Below are positions 1-9,070 of a DNA stretch of 64,000 nucleotides, in pieces (positions within the stretch are counted from its first letter, which is position 1; each line of letters starts with the position of its first letter). The DNA lies in NCBI RefSeq assembly GCF_001753165.1, contig NZ_CP017448.1:2731183-2795182 (forward strand). Reading direction: 5' to 3'. Below the pieces are notes generated by a model that saw only the letters and a program-made list of their open reading frames with translations, ran no database searches and had not been told where the DNA came from. Position numbers and translations under genes: made by a program. This DNA is from Acidihalobacter aeolianus. GTDB lineage: Bacteria; Pseudomonadota; Gammaproteobacteria; DSM-5130; Acidihalobacteraceae.

Positions 1-289
1 GCGGCGTGACCTTGTGCGACAACACCGATTCGTTGCGGCCGATGATCTCGGCACGCGGATAACCGGTGACGCGGGTGAACGCCGCATTGGTGTAAAGGAT
101 GTTCGCGCGGCTGTCCGTGATCGAGATGGCGACGGGCGCCTGCTCGACCGCAGCCATGAACAGGCTGGGCAGCAGCGAAGTCACGGGTTTGGCGTCGACG
201 TCGGCGGGTCCCTCCGCCGCGAGCACGCCATCATCCGGCGGGGCTTCGTCGATCTGTGGTGCGCGGTGCCCTCCGCTGTCTTTGATCAT
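1..289 (-). CDS. nifL: NifL, N-terminal PAS region (partial)
   Basis: About 96 N-terminal residues are present; the rest runs off the left edge. After a variable leader of about 30 residues the sequence enters a PAS domain with FMAAVEQAPVAISITD, then ANILYTNAAFTRVTGY and IIGRNESVLS. These are the hallmarks of the FAD-binding first PAS domain of NifL. NifL is the flavoprotein anti-activator that senses redox state and fixed nitrogen and restrains NifA. GGAGG five bases upstream supports the ATG at 289; an in-frame ATG at 304 lacks such a site. It lies 40 bp after fixX on the same strand, so it is probably the next gene of the fixABCX transcript, with nifA expected outside the window. Confidence 0.9.
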   Translation of the reverse strand, partial: MIKDSGGHRAPQIDEAPPDDGVLAAEGPADVDAKPVTSLLPSLFMAAVEQAPVAISITDSRANILYTNAAFTRVTGYPRAEIIGRNESVLSHKVTP

Positions 290-329
290 AGCCACCTCCG
301 ACATGGGTTCTGCAGCGCCGGGCGGCGCA

Positions 330-638
330 TCAGCCGAACTTGAACAAAATCCCATACCCTCCGCGCGGGTACCACCATTCCACGTTTTGGTGTTCCGCGC
401 AAATGATCCGGCAGGTGCCGCATTCCAGGCAGCCGTCCACGCTCAGGGTGACCCCGCCGCTGGCGTCCGGGGCGTAGCAGCCGGCCGGACAACAGAAGGT
501 GCAGGCCTTGTCCTGACAGGCGTCGCGGCACACGCTGGAGTCGCGCACGGAAATGTGCGGGTGTCCCTCGTCGACGCGATAGCGGTTCTGGAACAGTTTT
601 TCCTCGATCTTGACCGGGGTTGCGGTATTCGTGCTCAT
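330..638 (-). CDS. fixX: FixX ferredoxin-like protein
   Basis: A 102-residue ferredoxin-like protein that works with FixABC to deliver low-potential electrons to nitrogenase. Cysteines are clustered at 37, 41, 46, 49, 50 and 54 and again at 70, 73, 76 and 80; CLECGTCRIICAEHQNVEW is the FixX-type C-terminal signature. The ATG at 638 overlaps the fixC stop (ATGA) and has GGAGAG at a good distance. An upstream ATG at 653 would lie inside fixC and is less likely. It is the last fix gene before nifL. Confidence 0.93.
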   Translation of the reverse strand: MSTNTATPVKIEEKLFQNRYRVDEGHPHISVRDSSVCRDACQDKACTFCCPAGCYAPDASGGVTLSVDGCLECGTCRIICAEHQNVEWWYPRGGYGILFKFG

Positions 639-1936
639 CGTAACGCTCTCCACATTTTGTAGGCGTCAGTCAACATGCCCAGCATGCCCCGCTCCTCGCG
701 GAATTCCTGCGAGATCTGGCGCTGCTTGGATTTCTTGTCCGCTCCGTCAACGTGCAGCATGTGCTTGGCTGCGCGGCTCATCAGCTCGGGATAAGTGGTG
801 AACAGGTGCGGACTGGCGTGCAGCACGTCGGGAACGTGCTTGTACTTCTTCAGATCGGACATCACGAAGCTGGCGTCGAGGCGGCGCTTGTACTCGCCCA
901 GATTGCGCGCACTCATCACGCGGCGATGCTCCTTGAGATCGATGATCGTCTCTGCCGCCAGGCGACCGCTGGTCATCGCCAGGTTCGAGCCCTCGCGGTG
1001 CACCGCGTTCACCAGCCCGCCGGCATCGCCGACCATCACCCAACCCTCGCCGTAAAGCTGCGGCACGGCCTTGTAGCCACCCTCGGGGATCAGGTGGGCG
1101 GCATATTCCTTGCCCTCGGCGCCGCGCAGCAGCGGACGGATCGCCGGGTGGTTCTTCATGTCCTCGAGCAGCTGGTAGGGCGGGATGCCGCCCTCGCGGA
1201 AGCTCGACAGCATGCAGCCCACGCCGATGGTCAGCGATTCGCGATTGGTGTAGAGGAAACCGGTGCCGATCATGCCCTGGGTGATCTTGCCCATCATCTC
1301 GATCACCACGCCCTCGTCCTCGCCGATGTTGAAGCGCTGCTCGATGACGTCGGGCGCCAGGAACAGCACCTCCTTGACCGCGAGCGCCACGTCCTTGGGC
1401 TGCAGCTCGCCGTGGAAGCCGGCACGCTTGGCGACCAGGGAATTCACCCCGTCGGCCAGCACCACCACGTCGGCATAGACATCACCGCCCATGCGATCGG
1501 TCTGCACGCCGATCACCTTGCCGGCATCGTCGCGCAGCAGGCCGGTGACCGTGGTCTCGCAGATCACCAGCGCGCCGGCCTCGCGCACCTTCTCGGAAAA
1601 CCAGCGGTCGAACTCGGCGCGGATGATAGTGTAGCGGTTGGGCGGGCCGCTCTTGAATTCCTCGGAGCGGAACGTGCTGCCGATATAGGACGCCTCATCC
1701 AGCACCCACAGGCGCTGTTCGAGCACCGGCCGTTCCAGCGGCGCGTCCTCGCGGAAGTCGGGGATGATGCGCTCGAGCGCGTCCGAGTACAGGATCGCAC
1801 CCTGCACGTTCTTCGAACCGGGGGTCTCTCCCCGCTCGATCTGCAGCACGTTGAGACCGCCCTTGGCGAGGGTGTAGGCGGCGGCGTTGCCCGCCGGCCC
1901 GGCACCCACCACGATGGCATCGAAATGTTCGCTCAT
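635..1936 (-). CDS. fixC: FixC, electron-transfer flavoprotein-quinone oxidoreductase
   Basis: A 433-residue FAD protein of the ETF-ubiquinone oxidoreductase family. The N-terminal dinucleotide-binding fold shows VVGAGPAGNAAAYTLAKGG at about residues 9-27, and a second FAD motif GWVMVGDAGGLVNAVHREG lies in the C-terminal half. In the FixABCX complex it bifurcates electrons from NADH between quinone and the FixX branch that reduces nitrogenase. The ATG at 1936 is preceded by GAGGG; an upstream in-frame TTG at 1966 would lengthen the protein by ten residues that do not belong to the family. It follows fixB by about 26 bp and overlaps fixX by 4 bp. Confidence 0.95.
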   Translation of the reverse strand: MSEHFDAIVVGAGPAGNAAAYTLAKGGLNVLQIERGETPGSKNVQGAILYSDALERIIPDFREDAPLERPVLEQRLWVLDEASYIGSTFRSEEFKSGPPNRYTIIRAEFDRWFSEKVREAGALVICETTVTGLLRDDAGKVIGVQTDRMGGDVYADVVVLADGVNSLVAKRAGFHGELQPKDVALAVKEVLFLAPDVIEQRFNIGEDEGVVIEMMGKITQGMIGTGFLYTNRESLTIGVGCMLSSFREGGIPPYQLLEDMKNHPAIRPLLRGAEGKEYAAHLIPEGGYKAVPQLYGEGWVMVGDAGGLVNAVHREGSNLAMTSGRLAAETIIDLKEHRRVMSARNLGEYKRRLDASFVMSDLKKYKHVPDVLHASPHLFTTYPELMSRAAKHMLHVDGADKKSKQRQISQEFREERGMLGMLTDAYKMWRALR

Positions 1937-1962
1937 GAGATAACCCTCAGTGTTTGATTCAC

Positions 1963-3051
1963 TCAACTCGCGGCGCGCGCCACCGCCAGCCGCTGGCGAA
2001 ACGCCTCGGTCAGGGCGGGGATCAGCTGCACCGCATCCGCGACGATGCCGTAGGTCGCAAAATCGAAGATCGGGGCCTTGGGATCGGTATTGATCGCGAT
2101 GATCACGTCCGAACCCTCCATGCCGACACGGTGCTGAATCGCCCCCGAGATGCCGGCGGCGATGTACAGACGCGGGCGCACGGTCTTGCCGGTCTGCCCG
2201 ACCTGACGGTCTGCCTCGACCCAGCCGGCCTGTACCACCGGCCGCGTCGCGCCGACCTCGGCACCGATTACCGCGGCAAGATCGAACAGCAGCTGGAAGT
2301 TCTCAGGCTTGCCCATCCCCAGGCCACCGGCGACGATGATCTCGGCATAGGGCAGCTGTGCGCCCTCGCGCGCCTCGTCGGGGATGAAGTCGAGCACCTT
2401 GGACAGCACCGAGGCCTCTTCCAAGGCGAAGCTGCTGCGCACGACCTCGCCGCTGCGTTCGGGCTGCGCCTCGGGCATGGCCATCACGCGCGGTCGCACG
2501 GTCGCCATCTGCGGCCGGTAGTTGAGGGTCTGGATGGTGCACAGCAGACTGCCGCCGAAGGTCGGCCGCGTCGCCATCAGGCTGCGGTTGTCCGGATCGA
2601 TGTCGAGTTCGGTGCAGTCTGCGGTCAGACCCGTACCGAGGGTGGTGGCCACGCTGCCGGCAAGGTCGCGCCCCAGGGTGGTCGCGCCGAGCAGCAGGAT
2701 CTCCGGCTTGTGCTCGTTGACCAACGCAGTGAGCGCCTTGGTATAGGTCTCGTTGCGGTAGTCGGCCAGTACCTCGCCGGTGCTCAGGTAGACGAGGTCC
2801 GCGCCGTAGCCGATGGCATCGCTGCAGATCGGCGCGAGCATTGCTTCGTCGGCGCCGACGACCACCGCGCCCAGAGGTACCTCCAGGCGGTCGGCCAGCT
2901 TGCGCCCCTCGCCGAGCAGTTCCCAGGACACCGGGTGCGCCTGACCACGCTCCTGTTCCACGAACACCCAGATGCCCTTGTAGACCTCCAGGCTCGGGTC
3001 CAGCTTGAAGCGCCGCCCCTTGGGTTTCGAATCTTCTGTCTTGTCGTTCAT
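1963..3051 (-). CDS. fixB: FixB, electron-transfer flavoprotein alpha subunit
   Basis: A 362-residue ETF alpha-like subunit. The N-terminal half is the ETF fold ([20 protein letters not shown]). The C-terminal FAD-binding half shows [42 protein letters not shown] and [17 protein letters not shown], the canonical ETF-alpha FAD signature. It pairs with FixA to form the bifurcating flavoprotein of nitrogen fixers. The residues before about 25 are a charged N-terminal extension ([11 protein letters not shown]). It is the second gene of the fixABCX operon, with 33 bp to fixA. Confidence 0.95.
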   Translation of the reverse strand: MNDKTEDSKPKGRRFKLDPSLEVYKGIWVFVEQERGQAHPVSWELLGEGRKLADRLEVPLGAVVVGADEAMLAPICSDAIGYGADLVYLSTGEVLADYRNETYTKALTALVNEHKPEILLLGATTLGRDLAGSVATTLGTGLTADCTELDIDPDNRSLMATRPTFGGSLLCTIQTLNYRPQMATVRPRVMAMPEAQPERSGEVVRSSFALEEASVLSKVLDFIPDEAREGAQLPYAEIIVAGGLGMGKPENFQLLFDLAAVIGAEVGATRPVVQAGWVEADRQVGQTGKTVRPRLYIAAGISGAIQHRVGMEGSDVIIAINTDPKAPIFDFATYGIVADAVQLIPALTEAFRQRLAVARAAS

Positions 3052-3084
3052 CGCGTGCCCTCGTCTGCGTACGCGTTCAATCGG

Positions 3085-3927
3085 TTAGGCGTGCCCATGG
3101 ATCAGGCGTTCGACCTCGGCGTGTTCCGCGAACAGTCGCTCGACCATGTCGACGGCGATCTCGCCCGCACCGCGCCCTTCGACCTCCATCTGCTCGGCCG
3201 GGTCGGCGCTGGGCTTGGGTGCGAACACCCGCGTCACCACCGTGGGCGAGCCCTTGAGACCGATGCGCGACGGGTCTTCAATGCCGGCATCCTGGCGACT
3301 CCAGCGCCGCACTTCGGCACGGGCCGCGCGGAACATGTCCGGCAGACTGCCGTGGCGCAGGGTGTTGACGCCTTCGAGCAGGGTGATCAGGCAGGGCATC
3401 GGCGTGTCGATCACCTGCACCCCGCCCTCCGCGCGCCGGTGCACCCGGATGCGGCGGGCCTCTAGATCGATGTCCTCGATCTGCGACACGTAGGTCAGCA
3501 GGTTGAAGCCGAGGCGGATGGCGATGCCCGGGCCGACCTGGGCGGTATCGCCGTCGATGGTCTGCTTGCCGGTGATCACGATATCCACCGGCAGCTCATC
3601 GTTGAGCTTGCGGATCGCGGTGGACAGCGCGAACGAGGTGGCCAGCGTGTCCGAACCGGCGAACATGCGGTCGGTCAGCAGCACCGCATCATCGGCGCCG
3701 ATGGACAGCGCCTTGCGCAGCGCGGCCTCCGCCGTGGGCGGGCCCATCGTGAGTACCGTGACCCGGCCGCCGAGGCGGTCGCGCACACGCAGCGCCTCTT
3801 CCAAGGCGAACAGATCGTAGGGATTGACGATCGCGGGCACGCCCTGGCGCATGATGGTGTTGGTCACCGGATGGATACGGATCTGCGCGCTGTCCGGGAC
3901 CTGCTTGATACAAACAACGATATGCAT
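3085..3927 (-). CDS. fixA: FixA, electron-transfer flavoprotein beta subunit
   Basis: A 280-residue ETF beta-like subunit starting MHIVVCIKQVPDSAQIRIHP. GRVTVLTMGPPTAEAALRKA and ADDAVLLTDRMFAGSDT are characteristic of the family. With FixB it receives electrons from NADH for the nitrogenase branch. AGGAGTT seven bases upstream fixes the ATG at 3927; the reading frame is open for a further 78 codons upstream, but that stretch is the divergent promoter region. It is the first gene of fixABCX-nifL, with a sigma-54-like promoter at 3990-4004. Confidence 0.95.
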   Translation of the reverse strand: MHIVVCIKQVPDSAQIRIHPVTNTIMRQGVPAIVNPYDLFALEEALRVRDRLGGRVTVLTMGPPTAEAALRKALSIGADDAVLLTDRMFAGSDTLATSFALSTAIRKLNDELPVDIVITGKQTIDGDTAQVGPGIAIRLGFNLLTYVSQIEDIDLEARRIRVHRRAEGGVQVIDTPMPCLITLLEGVNTLRHGSLPDMFRAARAEVRRWSRQDAGIEDPSRIGLKGSPTVVTRVFAPKPSADPAEQMEVEGRGAGEIAVDMVERLFAEHAEVERLIHGHA

Positions 3928-3989
3928 GGGTAACTCCTGTGTCTCGGTGCGGCCGCGGTGCCGCCGCCGAACCTTCGCGGGTATCCCGA

Positions 3990-4004
3990 GCAAAACCCAT
4001 ACCA
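3990..4004 (-). promoter_or_regulatory. Sigma-54 promoter for fixABCX
   Basis: On the minus strand the bases read TGGTAT-N5-TTGC, against the sigma-54 consensus TGGCAC-N5-TTGC. The invariant GG at -24 and GC at -12 are present, with two mismatches elsewhere. It lies about 65 bp upstream of the fixA ATG and about 66 bp downstream (in fix orientation) of the NifA site at 4070-4085. Confidence 0.7.
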
Positions 4005-4069
4005 GTACGACCGTTTCGACGTCTGACCACGGCGGATGCGCATCGCGGCGCAACCGACGCCCTCGCCTT

Positions 4070-4085
4070 TGTAGCAAACCCGACA
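4070..4085. promoter_or_regulatory. NifA upstream activator sequence shared by fixA and nifU operons
   Basis: A perfect TGT-N10-ACA sequence (TGTAGCAAACCCGACA). It is dyad-symmetric and lies between the two divergent sigma-54 promoters, about 85 bp upstream of the nifUS -24 element and about 66 bp from the fixA -24 element. Both distances are normal for DNA-looping activation by NifA. No second TGT-N10-ACA was noticed in this 309-bp gap. Confidence 0.82.
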
Positions 4086-4169
4086 AAAATTCCGACCGCC
4101 GCAGCCCACTGGTCGGATTTGCCACACGCGAAATACCGTCCTGCGCACCAAACGACGCCATCCGGGCCT

Positions 4170-4184
4170 TGGCACATCAATTGC
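4170..4184 (+). promoter_or_regulatory. Sigma-54 promoter for iscA-nifU-nifS
   Basis: TGGCACATCAATTGC matches the consensus TGGCAC-N5-TTGC at every fixed base. Transcription should start near 4196, about 40 bp before the first gene of the operon. Together with the NifA site at 4070-4085 this indicates NifA/RpoN control. Confidence 0.9.
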
Positions 4185-4235
4185 TGAACCCCTTGGCGAG
4201 ATGCTCATTCCCCCAATTCCGCTGAGGTAAACGCC

Positions 4236-4559
4236 ATGCTGACCCTGACCGAACCCGCCATCCGTGCGCTAGAGCGCTTCATCGCGTCCAGCGGCGAGCC
4301 CGTCGCCGGGCTGCGCGTCACCATCAACGGCGGAGGCTGCTCCGGCTACCAATACGGCATGAAGCTCGAAGCCTCCGCCGGCCAGGACGATGTCGTCCTC
4401 GACTGCGGCGGCGTATCAGTCTTCGTCGACCCGACCAGCGCACCGCTGCTCTCCGGCGTCACCGTCGATTTCGTCGACAGCATCGAGGGCTCCGGCTTCA
4501 AGTTCGAGAACCCCAATGCGACCGCCAGCTGCGCCTGCGGCTCGTCCTTTTCAGCCTGA
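4236..4559 (+). CDS. iscA: IscA/HesB-type Fe-S carrier, nif-associated
   Basis: A 107-residue A-type iron-sulfur carrier. The three conserved cysteines are Cys35 (NGGGCSGYQY) and Cys99/Cys101 (ASCACGSSF), which hold the transferred cluster. It is the first gene of the NifA-controlled operon, 21 bp before nifU, so it probably helps load nitrogenase proteins with clusters. In Azotobacter the equivalent gene is called iscA-nif. CTGAGGTAA before the ATG is the likely ribosome site. Confidence 0.92.
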   Translation: MLTLTEPAIRALERFIASSGEPVAGLRVTINGGGCSGYQYGMKLEASAGQDDVVLDCGGVSVFVDPTSAPLLSGVTVDFVDSIEGSGFKFENPNATASCACGSSFSA

Positions 4560-4580
4560 TTCGCCCGGGAGAACATAGTC

Positions 4581-5468
4581 ATGTGGGATTACACCGAAAA
4601 GGTTAAGGATCACTTCTACAACCCGCGCAACGCCGGCGCCGTGGCCGACGCCAACGCGGTCGGCGAGGTCGGCTCGATCTCCTGCGGCGACGCCCTGCGC
4701 CTGACCCTCAAGGTCGACCCGGCCGACGAGCGCATTCTCGACGCCGGTTTCCAGACCTTCGGCTGCGGTTCGGCGATCGCCTCAAGCTCGGCGCTCACCG
4801 AGATCATCCGCGGGATGACTCTGGACGATGCACTCAAGGTCACCAACCAGGACATCGCCGACTTCCTCGAAGGCCTGCCGCCCGAGAAGATGCACTGCTC
4901 GGTGATGGGCCGCGAGGCGCTGGCCGCCGCGGTCGCCAACTACCGCGGCGAGACCTGGGTCGACGACCATGAGGAAGGCGATCTGGTGTGCAAGTGTTTC
5001 GCCGTCGACGCGGTGATGATCGAGAACGTGGTGCGCGAGAACAAACTCTCCAGCGTCGCCGAGGTCACCAACTACACCAAGGCTGGCGGCAGCTGCGCCT
5101 CCTGCCACGAGAAGATCGAGGACATCCTGTCCACGGTGATGGCCGAGCGCGGCGAGGTGTTCCAGGCCGCCGGCAAGGCTGCGCCTGCGGCTCCCGCGAA
5201 GAGCAACGGTTTGAGCAACCTGGAGCGTATCCGTCTGATCGAGAAGACCATCGCCGAACTGCGCCCGCAGCTGCAGGCCGACCATGGCGACATCGAGCTG
5301 ATGGACGTCGAGGGCAAGACGATCACCGTGCGCCTGACCGGCGCCTGCACCGGCTGCCAGCTCGCCGGCGCCACGCTCGGCGGCGTGCAGCAGCGCCTGA
5401 TCGAGGCCCTGGGCGAATTCGTTCGCGTGGTGCCCGCACAGGCCGCGCATAGCGCGGCGGGGGCCTGA
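4581..5468 (+). CDS. nifU: NifU Fe-S cluster scaffold
   Basis: A full-length, three-domain NifU of 295 residues. The N-terminal IscU-like scaffold has Cys35, Cys62 and Cys106. The central permanent [2Fe-2S] domain has Cys137, Cys139, Cys172 and Cys175. The C-terminal Nfu-like domain has Cys256 and Cys259 in [10 protein letters not shown]. The first seven cysteine positions are the same as those known for Azotobacter NifU. An alanine/proline-rich linker near 195-207 separates the last domain. It assembles clusters on sulfur supplied by NifS, encoded 2 bp downstream, for delivery to nitrogenase components. Confidence 0.97.
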   Translation: MWDYTEKVKDHFYNPRNAGAVADANAVGEVGSISCGDALRLTLKVDPADERILDAGFQTFGCGSAIASSSALTEIIRGMTLDDALKVTNQDIADFLEGLPPEKMHCSVMGREALAAAVANYRGETWVDDHEEGDLVCKCFAVDAVMIENVVRENKLSSVAEVTNYTKAGGSCASCHEKIEDILSTVMAERGEVFQAAGKAAPAAPAKSNGLSNLERIRLIEKTIAELRPQLQADHGDIELMDVEGKTITVRLTGACTGCQLAGATLGGVQQRLIEALGEFVRVVPAQAAHSAAGA

Positions 5469-5470
5469 TC

Positions 5471-6679
5471 ATGGAGCCGATCTATCTCGACAACAACGCC
5501 ACCACGCGCGTGGATCCGGAAGTCGTCGAGGCGATGCTGCCCTTCTTCACCGAGCAGTTCGGCAACCCCTCCTCGATGCACAGCTTCGGCGACCGCGTCG
5601 GTCGCGCGGTCAAGCAGGCGCGGGCGCAGGTGCAATCCCTGCTCGGCGCCGAGCACGATTCGGAGATCATCTTCACCTCCTGCGGCACCGAGTCCGACAG
5701 CACCGCAATCCTGTCGGCCCTGCGTGCCCAGCCCGAACGGCGCGAGATCATCACCACCGTGGTCGAGCATCCGGCGGTGCTGACGCTCTGCGACCAGCTC
5801 GAGAAGGAGGGCTATACGGTCCACCGTCTCGCCGTCGACAACCGCGGCCGACTCGATCTCGATGAGTACCGCAGGCTGCTCTCCGACCAGGTCGCCGTGG
5901 TTTCGGTGATGTGGGCCAACAACGAGAGCGGCACCGTGTTCCCGGTGGTGGAGATGGCCGAGATGGCCGCCGAGGCCGGCGTCATGTTCCATACCGACGC
6001 GGTGCAGGCGGTGGGCAAGCTGCCGGTCAAGCTGAGCGAGACCCGTATCGACATGCTGTCGCTCTCCGGCCACAAGCTGCATGCGCCCAAGGGCATCGGC
6101 GTGCTCTACCTGCGCCGCGGCACCCGCTTCCGCCCGTTGCTGCGCGGAGGTCATCAGGAGCGTGGGCGTCGGGCCGGCACCGAGAATACGGCCTCCATCG
6201 TCGGCCTCGGCAAGGCCGCCGAGCTGGCTCAGGCGCACATCGAGGACGAGAACACCCGCGTGCGGGCGATGCGCGACCGCCTGGAGGAAGGCATTCTGGC
6301 GCAGGTGCCGCATGCCTTCGTCAACGGCGATCTCGACAACCGGCTGCCGAACACCGCCAGCATCTCCTTCGAGTACATCGAGGGCGAGGCGATCCTGCTG
6401 CTGCTGAACAAGTCCGGCATCGCCGCTTCCAGCGGCTCGGCCTGCACCTCCGGCTCGCTGGAACCCTCGCACGTGATGCGCGCCATGGGCATCCCCTACA
6501 CCGCCGCCCACGGCACCGTGCGTTTCTCGCTGTCGCGCTACAACACGCCCGAGGAGATCGAGCGCGTGATCGAGGCCGTGCCGCCGATCGTCGCCCAGCT
6601 GCGCAAGCTGTCGCCCTACTGGGGCGAGGACGGTCCGGTGACCAACCCCGAAGAGGCCTTCGCCCCGACCTACGCCTGA
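5471..6679 (+). CDS. nifS: NifS cysteine desulfurase
   Basis: A 402-residue PLP enzyme that removes sulfur from L-cysteine and passes it as persulfide to NifU. The PLP lysine is Lys202 in SLSGHKLHAPKG, and the active-site cysteine is Cys325 in SSGSACTSGSLEPSHV; both numbers match the well-studied Azotobacter enzyme. The N-terminus MEPIYLDNNATTRVDPEV is typical. It is followed directly by a strong intrinsic terminator, so the iscA-nifU-nifS transcript ends here. Confidence 0.97.
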   Translation: MEPIYLDNNATTRVDPEVVEAMLPFFTEQFGNPSSMHSFGDRVGRAVKQARAQVQSLLGAEHDSEIIFTSCGTESDSTAILSALRAQPERREIITTVVEHPAVLTLCDQLEKEGYTVHRLAVDNRGRLDLDEYRRLLSDQVAVVSVMWANNESGTVFPVVEMAEMAAEAGVMFHTDAVQAVGKLPVKLSETRIDMLSLSGHKLHAPKGIGVLYLRRGTRFRPLLRGGHQERGRRAGTENTASIVGLGKAAELAQAHIEDENTRVRAMRDRLEEGILAQVPHAFVNGDLDNRLPNTASISFEYIEGEAILLLLNKSGIAASSGSACTSGSLEPSHVMRAMGIPYTAAHGTVRFSLSRYNTPEEIERVIEAVPPIVAQLRKLSPYWGEDGPVTNPEEAFAPTYA

Positions 6680-6686
6680 CCCGACC

Positions 6687-6718
6687 GAGGCGGACCCGAT
6701 CCGGTCCGCCTCTTTTTT
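6687..6718 (+). terminator. Intrinsic terminator after nifS
   Basis: A perfect 10-bp stem, GAGGCGGACC paired with GGTCCGCCTC, encloses a 6-nt loop (CGATCC) and is followed by six T residues. It starts only 8 bp after the nifS stop and separates the nifUS operon from modE. Confidence 0.95.
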
Positions 6719-6724
6719 GCGGAG

Positions 6725-6749
6725 CGTTATATGCACGCCTATACATCGA
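6725..6749 (+). promoter_or_regulatory. ModE box upstream of modE
   Basis: CGTTATAT-N7-TATACATCG closely fits the ModE operator pattern of two TATAT/TAYAT-like half-sites. It lies 14 bp before the modE ATG and overlaps where the promoter and start of transcription would be. Molybdate-loaded ModE should bind here and repress its own operon and modABC when molybdenum is plentiful. Confidence 0.78.
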
Positions 6750-6762
6750 AGCGGAGACGGCC

Positions 6763-7566
6763 ATGAGCCCCGACGGACGCCTGGGCGGCCGGCTGTCGGT
6801 CGAGCGCGACGGGCACGATTTTCTCGGCGCTCGACGCATCGCCCTGCTGCGCGCCATCGCCGAGACCGGATCGATCAGTGCCGCCGCGCGGGCCATCGGC
6901 ATGAGTTACAAGGCCGCCTGGGACGCGGTGGACGCGATGAACAACCTCGCCGAGCGCCCGCTGGTGGTCAGCGGCACCGGCGGCCGGCATGGCGGCGGCA
7001 GCCGACTGACCGACTACGGGCAGCGTCAGATCGCCGTGTTCGAGGTGCTGGAGGACGAATACCTGCGCATGCTCGCGCGCGTGGAAGCGGCCGGCGAGGC
7101 CTTCGGCGAGCACCTGCCGTGGATCCGCCGCCTGAATCTGCTCACCAGCGCCCGCAACCAGTTTCTCGGTCGCGTCGTCGACCTCGCCGCCGGCCCGGTC
7201 AACGTCGAGGTCGTCCTCGACATCGGCGGCACGGACCGCATCGCCGCGAGCATCACCCATCCCAGCCTGGAGGCGCTCGGTCTCGACCTCGGCAGCGAGG
7301 CCTTCGCACTGGTGAAGGCGCCGGCGGTGGGGATCGAAAATGCCCACGCGACGCTTGCCGCAGATTCACACAACCGGCTGTGCGGCACCGTCACGCGGCT
7401 GCACGCCGGCACCGACGAGACCGAGATCGCCATCGCCCTGACCGGGGGCAAGACCGTGGTCGCCGTGATCGACGCCGAGGCATTCGCGCGCCTCGACCTC
7501 GCCCCCGGTGCCACTGCCTGCGCCACCTTCGACGCGGCCAGCGTGCTGCTGGCCGTCGCCCGCTGA
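6763..7566 (+). CDS. modE: ModE molybdate-responsive regulator
   Basis: A 267-residue regulator. Residues about 15-90 form a LysR-type winged helix (RIALLRAIAETGSISAAARA, then MSYKAAWDAVDAMNN, the ModE signature). The C-terminal half holds two Mop-like molybdate-binding units (SARNQFLGRVVDL and SHNRLCGTVTRL). It represses molybdate uptake when molybdenum is plentiful. GCGGAGA upstream supports the ATG at 6763. A terminator and a ModE box in front make it the head of a separate modE-modABC operon inside the nif region. Confidence 0.95.
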   Translation: MSPDGRLGGRLSVERDGHDFLGARRIALLRAIAETGSISAAARAIGMSYKAAWDAVDAMNNLAERPLVVSGTGGRHGGGSRLTDYGQRQIAVFEVLEDEYLRMLARVEAAGEAFGEHLPWIRRLNLLTSARNQFLGRVVDLAAGPVNVEVVLDIGGTDRIAASITHPSLEALGLDLGSEAFALVKAPAVGIENAHATLAADSHNRLCGTVTRLHAGTDETEIAIALTGGKTVVAVIDAEAFARLDLAPGATACATFDAASVLLAVAR

Positions 7567-7599
7567 CCCCCACTCACCCCACTCACCTAAGGAATCGCC

Positions 7600-8376
7600 A
7601 TGAACCGCACCCGACGCTTTATCTCGCAAGCCTGCCTGCTGGGCACCCTGCTCGGCCTCGCCACACCGGACGCCTTCGCCGACGCGCCGCTGCATATTGC
7701 GGTCGCGGCCAATTTCACTGCGCCGATCAAGTTGATAGCGGCCGACTTCAAGCAGCAGACCGGCAAGACCGTACTGCCGAGCTTCGGCGCCACCGGCATG
7801 CTCTATGCGCAGATCCGCAACGGCGCGCCCTTCGCGCTGTTCCTGTCCGCCGACAGCCGCCGCCCGCGACTGCTCGCCGAGCAGGGACTCGCGGTGCCGT
7901 CGAGCCGGCGCACCTACGCGATCGGTCGCCTGGTGCTGTGGAGCCCTCACGCCGGGCGTTTCGGCGACGGCGGTAAGGTGCTGCGCACCGGCCAGTTTGC
8001 GCGACTCTCCATCGCCGAGCCGAAGGCGGCCCCCTACGGCGCTGCGGCACAGCAGGTGCTCGAACACATGGGCCTGTGGCATAGCCTGCAGCCGCGCATC
8101 GTACGCGGCCAGAGTCTGACCCAGGCCTATCAGTACGTGGCCAGCGGCAACGCCCAGCTCGGTTTCGTCGCACTCTCGCAGATCGCCCTGCTGCCCCCAG
8201 CGCGCAAGGGCTCGCAGTGGCTGGTGCCGCAATCCTTCTACAAGCCCATCGAACAGCAGGTGGTGCTGCTCAAACGCGCGGCGAACGACCCTACGGCCAA
8301 GGCCTTCTACGCCTATCTGAAGAGCCCCAAGGTGGAAAAGATCATTCGCCGCTACGGCTACGAGATCGCCCGCTGA
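7600..8376 (+). CDS. modA: ModA periplasmic molybdate-binding protein
   Basis: A 258-residue periplasmic binding protein for molybdate import. A signal peptide of about 27 residues ends near PDAFADAPL. The mature start [14 protein letters not shown] and the motifs [39 protein letters not shown] and [13 protein letters not shown] are typical of ModA. It is 33 bp after modE and 25 bp before modB. Molybdenum is needed for the nitrogenase FeMo cofactor. Confidence 0.95.
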   Translation: MNRTRRFISQACLLGTLLGLATPDAFADAPLHIAVAANFTAPIKLIAADFKQQTGKTVLPSFGATGMLYAQIRNGAPFALFLSADSRRPRLLAEQGLAVPSSRRTYAIGRLVLWSPHAGRFGDGGKVLRTGQFARLSIAEPKAAPYGAAAQQVLEHMGLWHSLQPRIVRGQSLTQAYQYVASGNAQLGFVALSQIALLPPARKGSQWLVPQSFYKPIEQQVVLLKRAANDPTAKAFYAYLKSPKVEKIIRRYGYEIAR

Positions 8377-8401
8377 GTTCGTCGGACACCGGAGACACGC
8401 C

Positions 8402-9070
8402 ATGGACCTCGAACCGGTCTGGCTGACGCTCGAACTTGCGGGCGTCACCACCGCGATCCTGATGCTCGTCGGCATCCCCCTCGCCTGGTGGCTGGCGCAC
8501 CGCAGCGGCTGGGTGGGCGCGCTGGTCGGCTCGGTGGTGGCGCTGCCCCTGGTGCTGCCGCCGACCGTGCTGGGCTTCTATCTGCTGGTCGCGCTGGGAC
8601 CGCGCGGCCCCCTCGGCCTGCTCACCGACGCCGCCGGTTTCGGCACGCTCGCCTTCACCTTTCCGGGCCTGGTGGTCGGGTCGGTGATCTACTCGCTGCC
8701 CTTCGTGGTGCAGCCGGTACAGGCGGCCTTCGAGGCGATCGGGCGACAGCCGCTGGAGGCCGCGGCGACCCTGCGCGCGGCGCCGCTGGATCGCTTTTTC
8801 ACCGTTGCCCTGCCGCTGGCCCGGCCCGGCATCCTCACCGGCGCCACGCTGGGCTTCGCGCACACGGTCGGCGAGTTCGGCGTGGTGCTGATGATCGGCG
8901 GCAACATCCCCGGCCAGACCAAGGTGCTTTCGCTCGCGATCTACGACTACGTCGAAAACCTGCAGTACCACGAGGCCAATCTACTGTCCGGAGGCATGCT
9001 GGTGTTCTCGCTGCTGGTACTCCTGCTGCTGCGCCTGATCGCGCCGCGGCAGGCGGGGCTGCGTCCGTGA
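8402..9070 (+). CDS. modB: ModB molybdate ABC transporter permease
   Basis: A 222-residue inner-membrane permease with about five hydrophobic segments. The cytoplasmic EAA loop that docks ModC is visible as [47 protein letters not shown] is a ModB signature. Its stop codon overlaps the modC GTG start (GTGA), indicating translational coupling. Confidence 0.95.
   Translation: MDLEPVWLTLELAGVTTAILMLVGIPLAWWLAHRSGWVGALVGSVVALPLVLPPTVLGFYLLVALGPRGPLGLLTDAAGFGTLAFTFPGLVVGSVIYSLPFVVQPVQAAFEAIGRQPLEAAATLRAAPLDRFFTVALPLARPGILTGATLGFAHTVGEFGVVLMIGGNIPGQTKVLSLAIYDYVENLQYHEANLLSGGMLVFSLLVLLLLRLIAPRQAGLRP

Noticed and set aside
14-662. Long open frames on the plus strand over nifL and fixX
   Set aside because: They are shadows of the minus-strand genes, which have clear PAS and ferredoxin signatures.
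752-3465. Plus-strand open frames of 401 and 503 codons opposite fixC, fixB and fixA
   Set aside because: High G+C antisense frames with His/Gly/Gln-rich low-complexity sequence and no ribosome sites; the fix genes on the other strand are certain.
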